Shown here one piece after another: positions 6,592 through 6,819 of a DNA stretch of 6,819 bases. The notes below the pieces were generated by a model. That model ran no database searches, was not told the origin of the DNA, and saw only the letters and a program-made list of their open reading frames with translations. Source of the stretch: CAZZCP01 sp964653235 (lineage in GTDB: Bacteria > Bdellovibrionota > Bdellovibrionia > Bdellovibrionales > UBA840). The position numbers and the translations under genes were made by a program. How positions within the stretch are numbered: the first letter of the stretch is position 1; every line of letters starts with the position of its first letter. The DNA is taken from the NCBI GenBank assembly GCA_964653235.1, contig CAZZCP010000101.1:1-6819 (forward strand), read 5' to 3'.

Positions 6592-6819
6592 AGTATTTAA
6601 TGAGCGCTTTTTTGGCTATTGGCTTTGCTTGTTTTTTTATAGCCTATTATCATCAAAGCCCAAAAGAAACTTCATTTGAAAGAGTGGATGTTCGAGAGCT
6701 GATTGAAGCAAAACATGAATCCTTTAAAAAAGCTCAGCTCAATGCAAAAGAAGAGATTCAAGCTTCTTCTGTCATTTCAAAGGTAGAAAATCAAAAATTT
6801 CCCAAGATTGCCTACTTAA
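6588..6819 (+). CDS. Hypothetical membrane-anchored or secreted protein, 3' partial
   Basis: The frame is open from ATG 6588 to the window end, giving 77 codons without a stop. The N-terminus MKYLMSAFLAIGFACFFIAYY is a lysine followed by about 17 hydrophobic residues, fitting a signal anchor or signal peptide. GFAC does not make a good lipobox, as position -3 is Gly rather than Leu. The remainder, about residues 24-77, is charged and Lys/Glu/Gln-rich (FERVDVRELIEAKHESFKK), probably helical and on the periplasmic side. I do not recognise a family. The ATGA overlap with the upstream transglycosylase-like gene and the GGAG site indicate translational coupling and a likely shared process at the cell envelope. 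It was too short for a default gene caller at the contig edge. Confidence 0.75.
   Translation, partial: MKYLMSAFLAIGFACFFIAYYHQSPKETSFERVDVRELIEAKHESFKKAQLNAKEEIQASSVISKVENQKFPKIAYL

Overview
The window is a bacterial chromosome fragment with about 43% G+C by eye and all genes on the + strand. The left half is a succinate dehydrogenase operon, sdhC-sdhA-sdhB: a single cytochrome b558-type membrane subunit (5' end cut off), a 639-residue flavoprotein and a ~252-residue iron-sulfur protein. Gene order and sequence fit the diheme, one-anchor-subunit complexes (B. subtilis-like) of Bacteroidota, Bdellovibrionota, Chlamydiae and some Deltaproteobacteria. Clear Shine-Dalgarno sequences (AAGGA, GGAG, AAGTAGG) argue against Bacteroidota. 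A Bdellovibrio-like or related Gram-negative is my best guess, but this is inference and no species can be named. A run of 10 N inside sdhB shows a draft or metagenomic assembly.

Layout: 1-551 sdhC (partial); 566-2485 sdhA; 2495-3261 sdhB, interrupted on paper by the gap at 2705-2714; 3266-3300 a hairpin that probably terminates the operon; 3326-4771 a secreted lytic-transglycosylase-like protein; 4772-4863 a short intergenic region with a weak promoter candidate; 4864-6591 a second secreted protein with a divergent lysozyme-fold/transglycosylase-like core and probable C-terminal SH3-like domains; 6588-6819 the start of a small membrane-anchored or secreted protein, overlapping the previous stop by ATGA.

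The sdh genes form one respiratory/TCA module: SdhA oxidises succinate to fumarate with FAD, SdhB carries electrons through three Fe-S clusters, and SdhC passes them to quinone in the membrane. The second half looks like an unrelated envelope module of two consecutive exported, cysteine-rich candidate peptidoglycan-cleaving enzymes plus a translationally coupled membrane protein. The transglycosylases are the least conventional part: the first has two Asp-rich possible calcium loops, and the second has a ~60-residue insertion between its putative catalytic Glu and the next conserved motif. No RNA gene, CRISPR array, mobile element or long repeat was seen.
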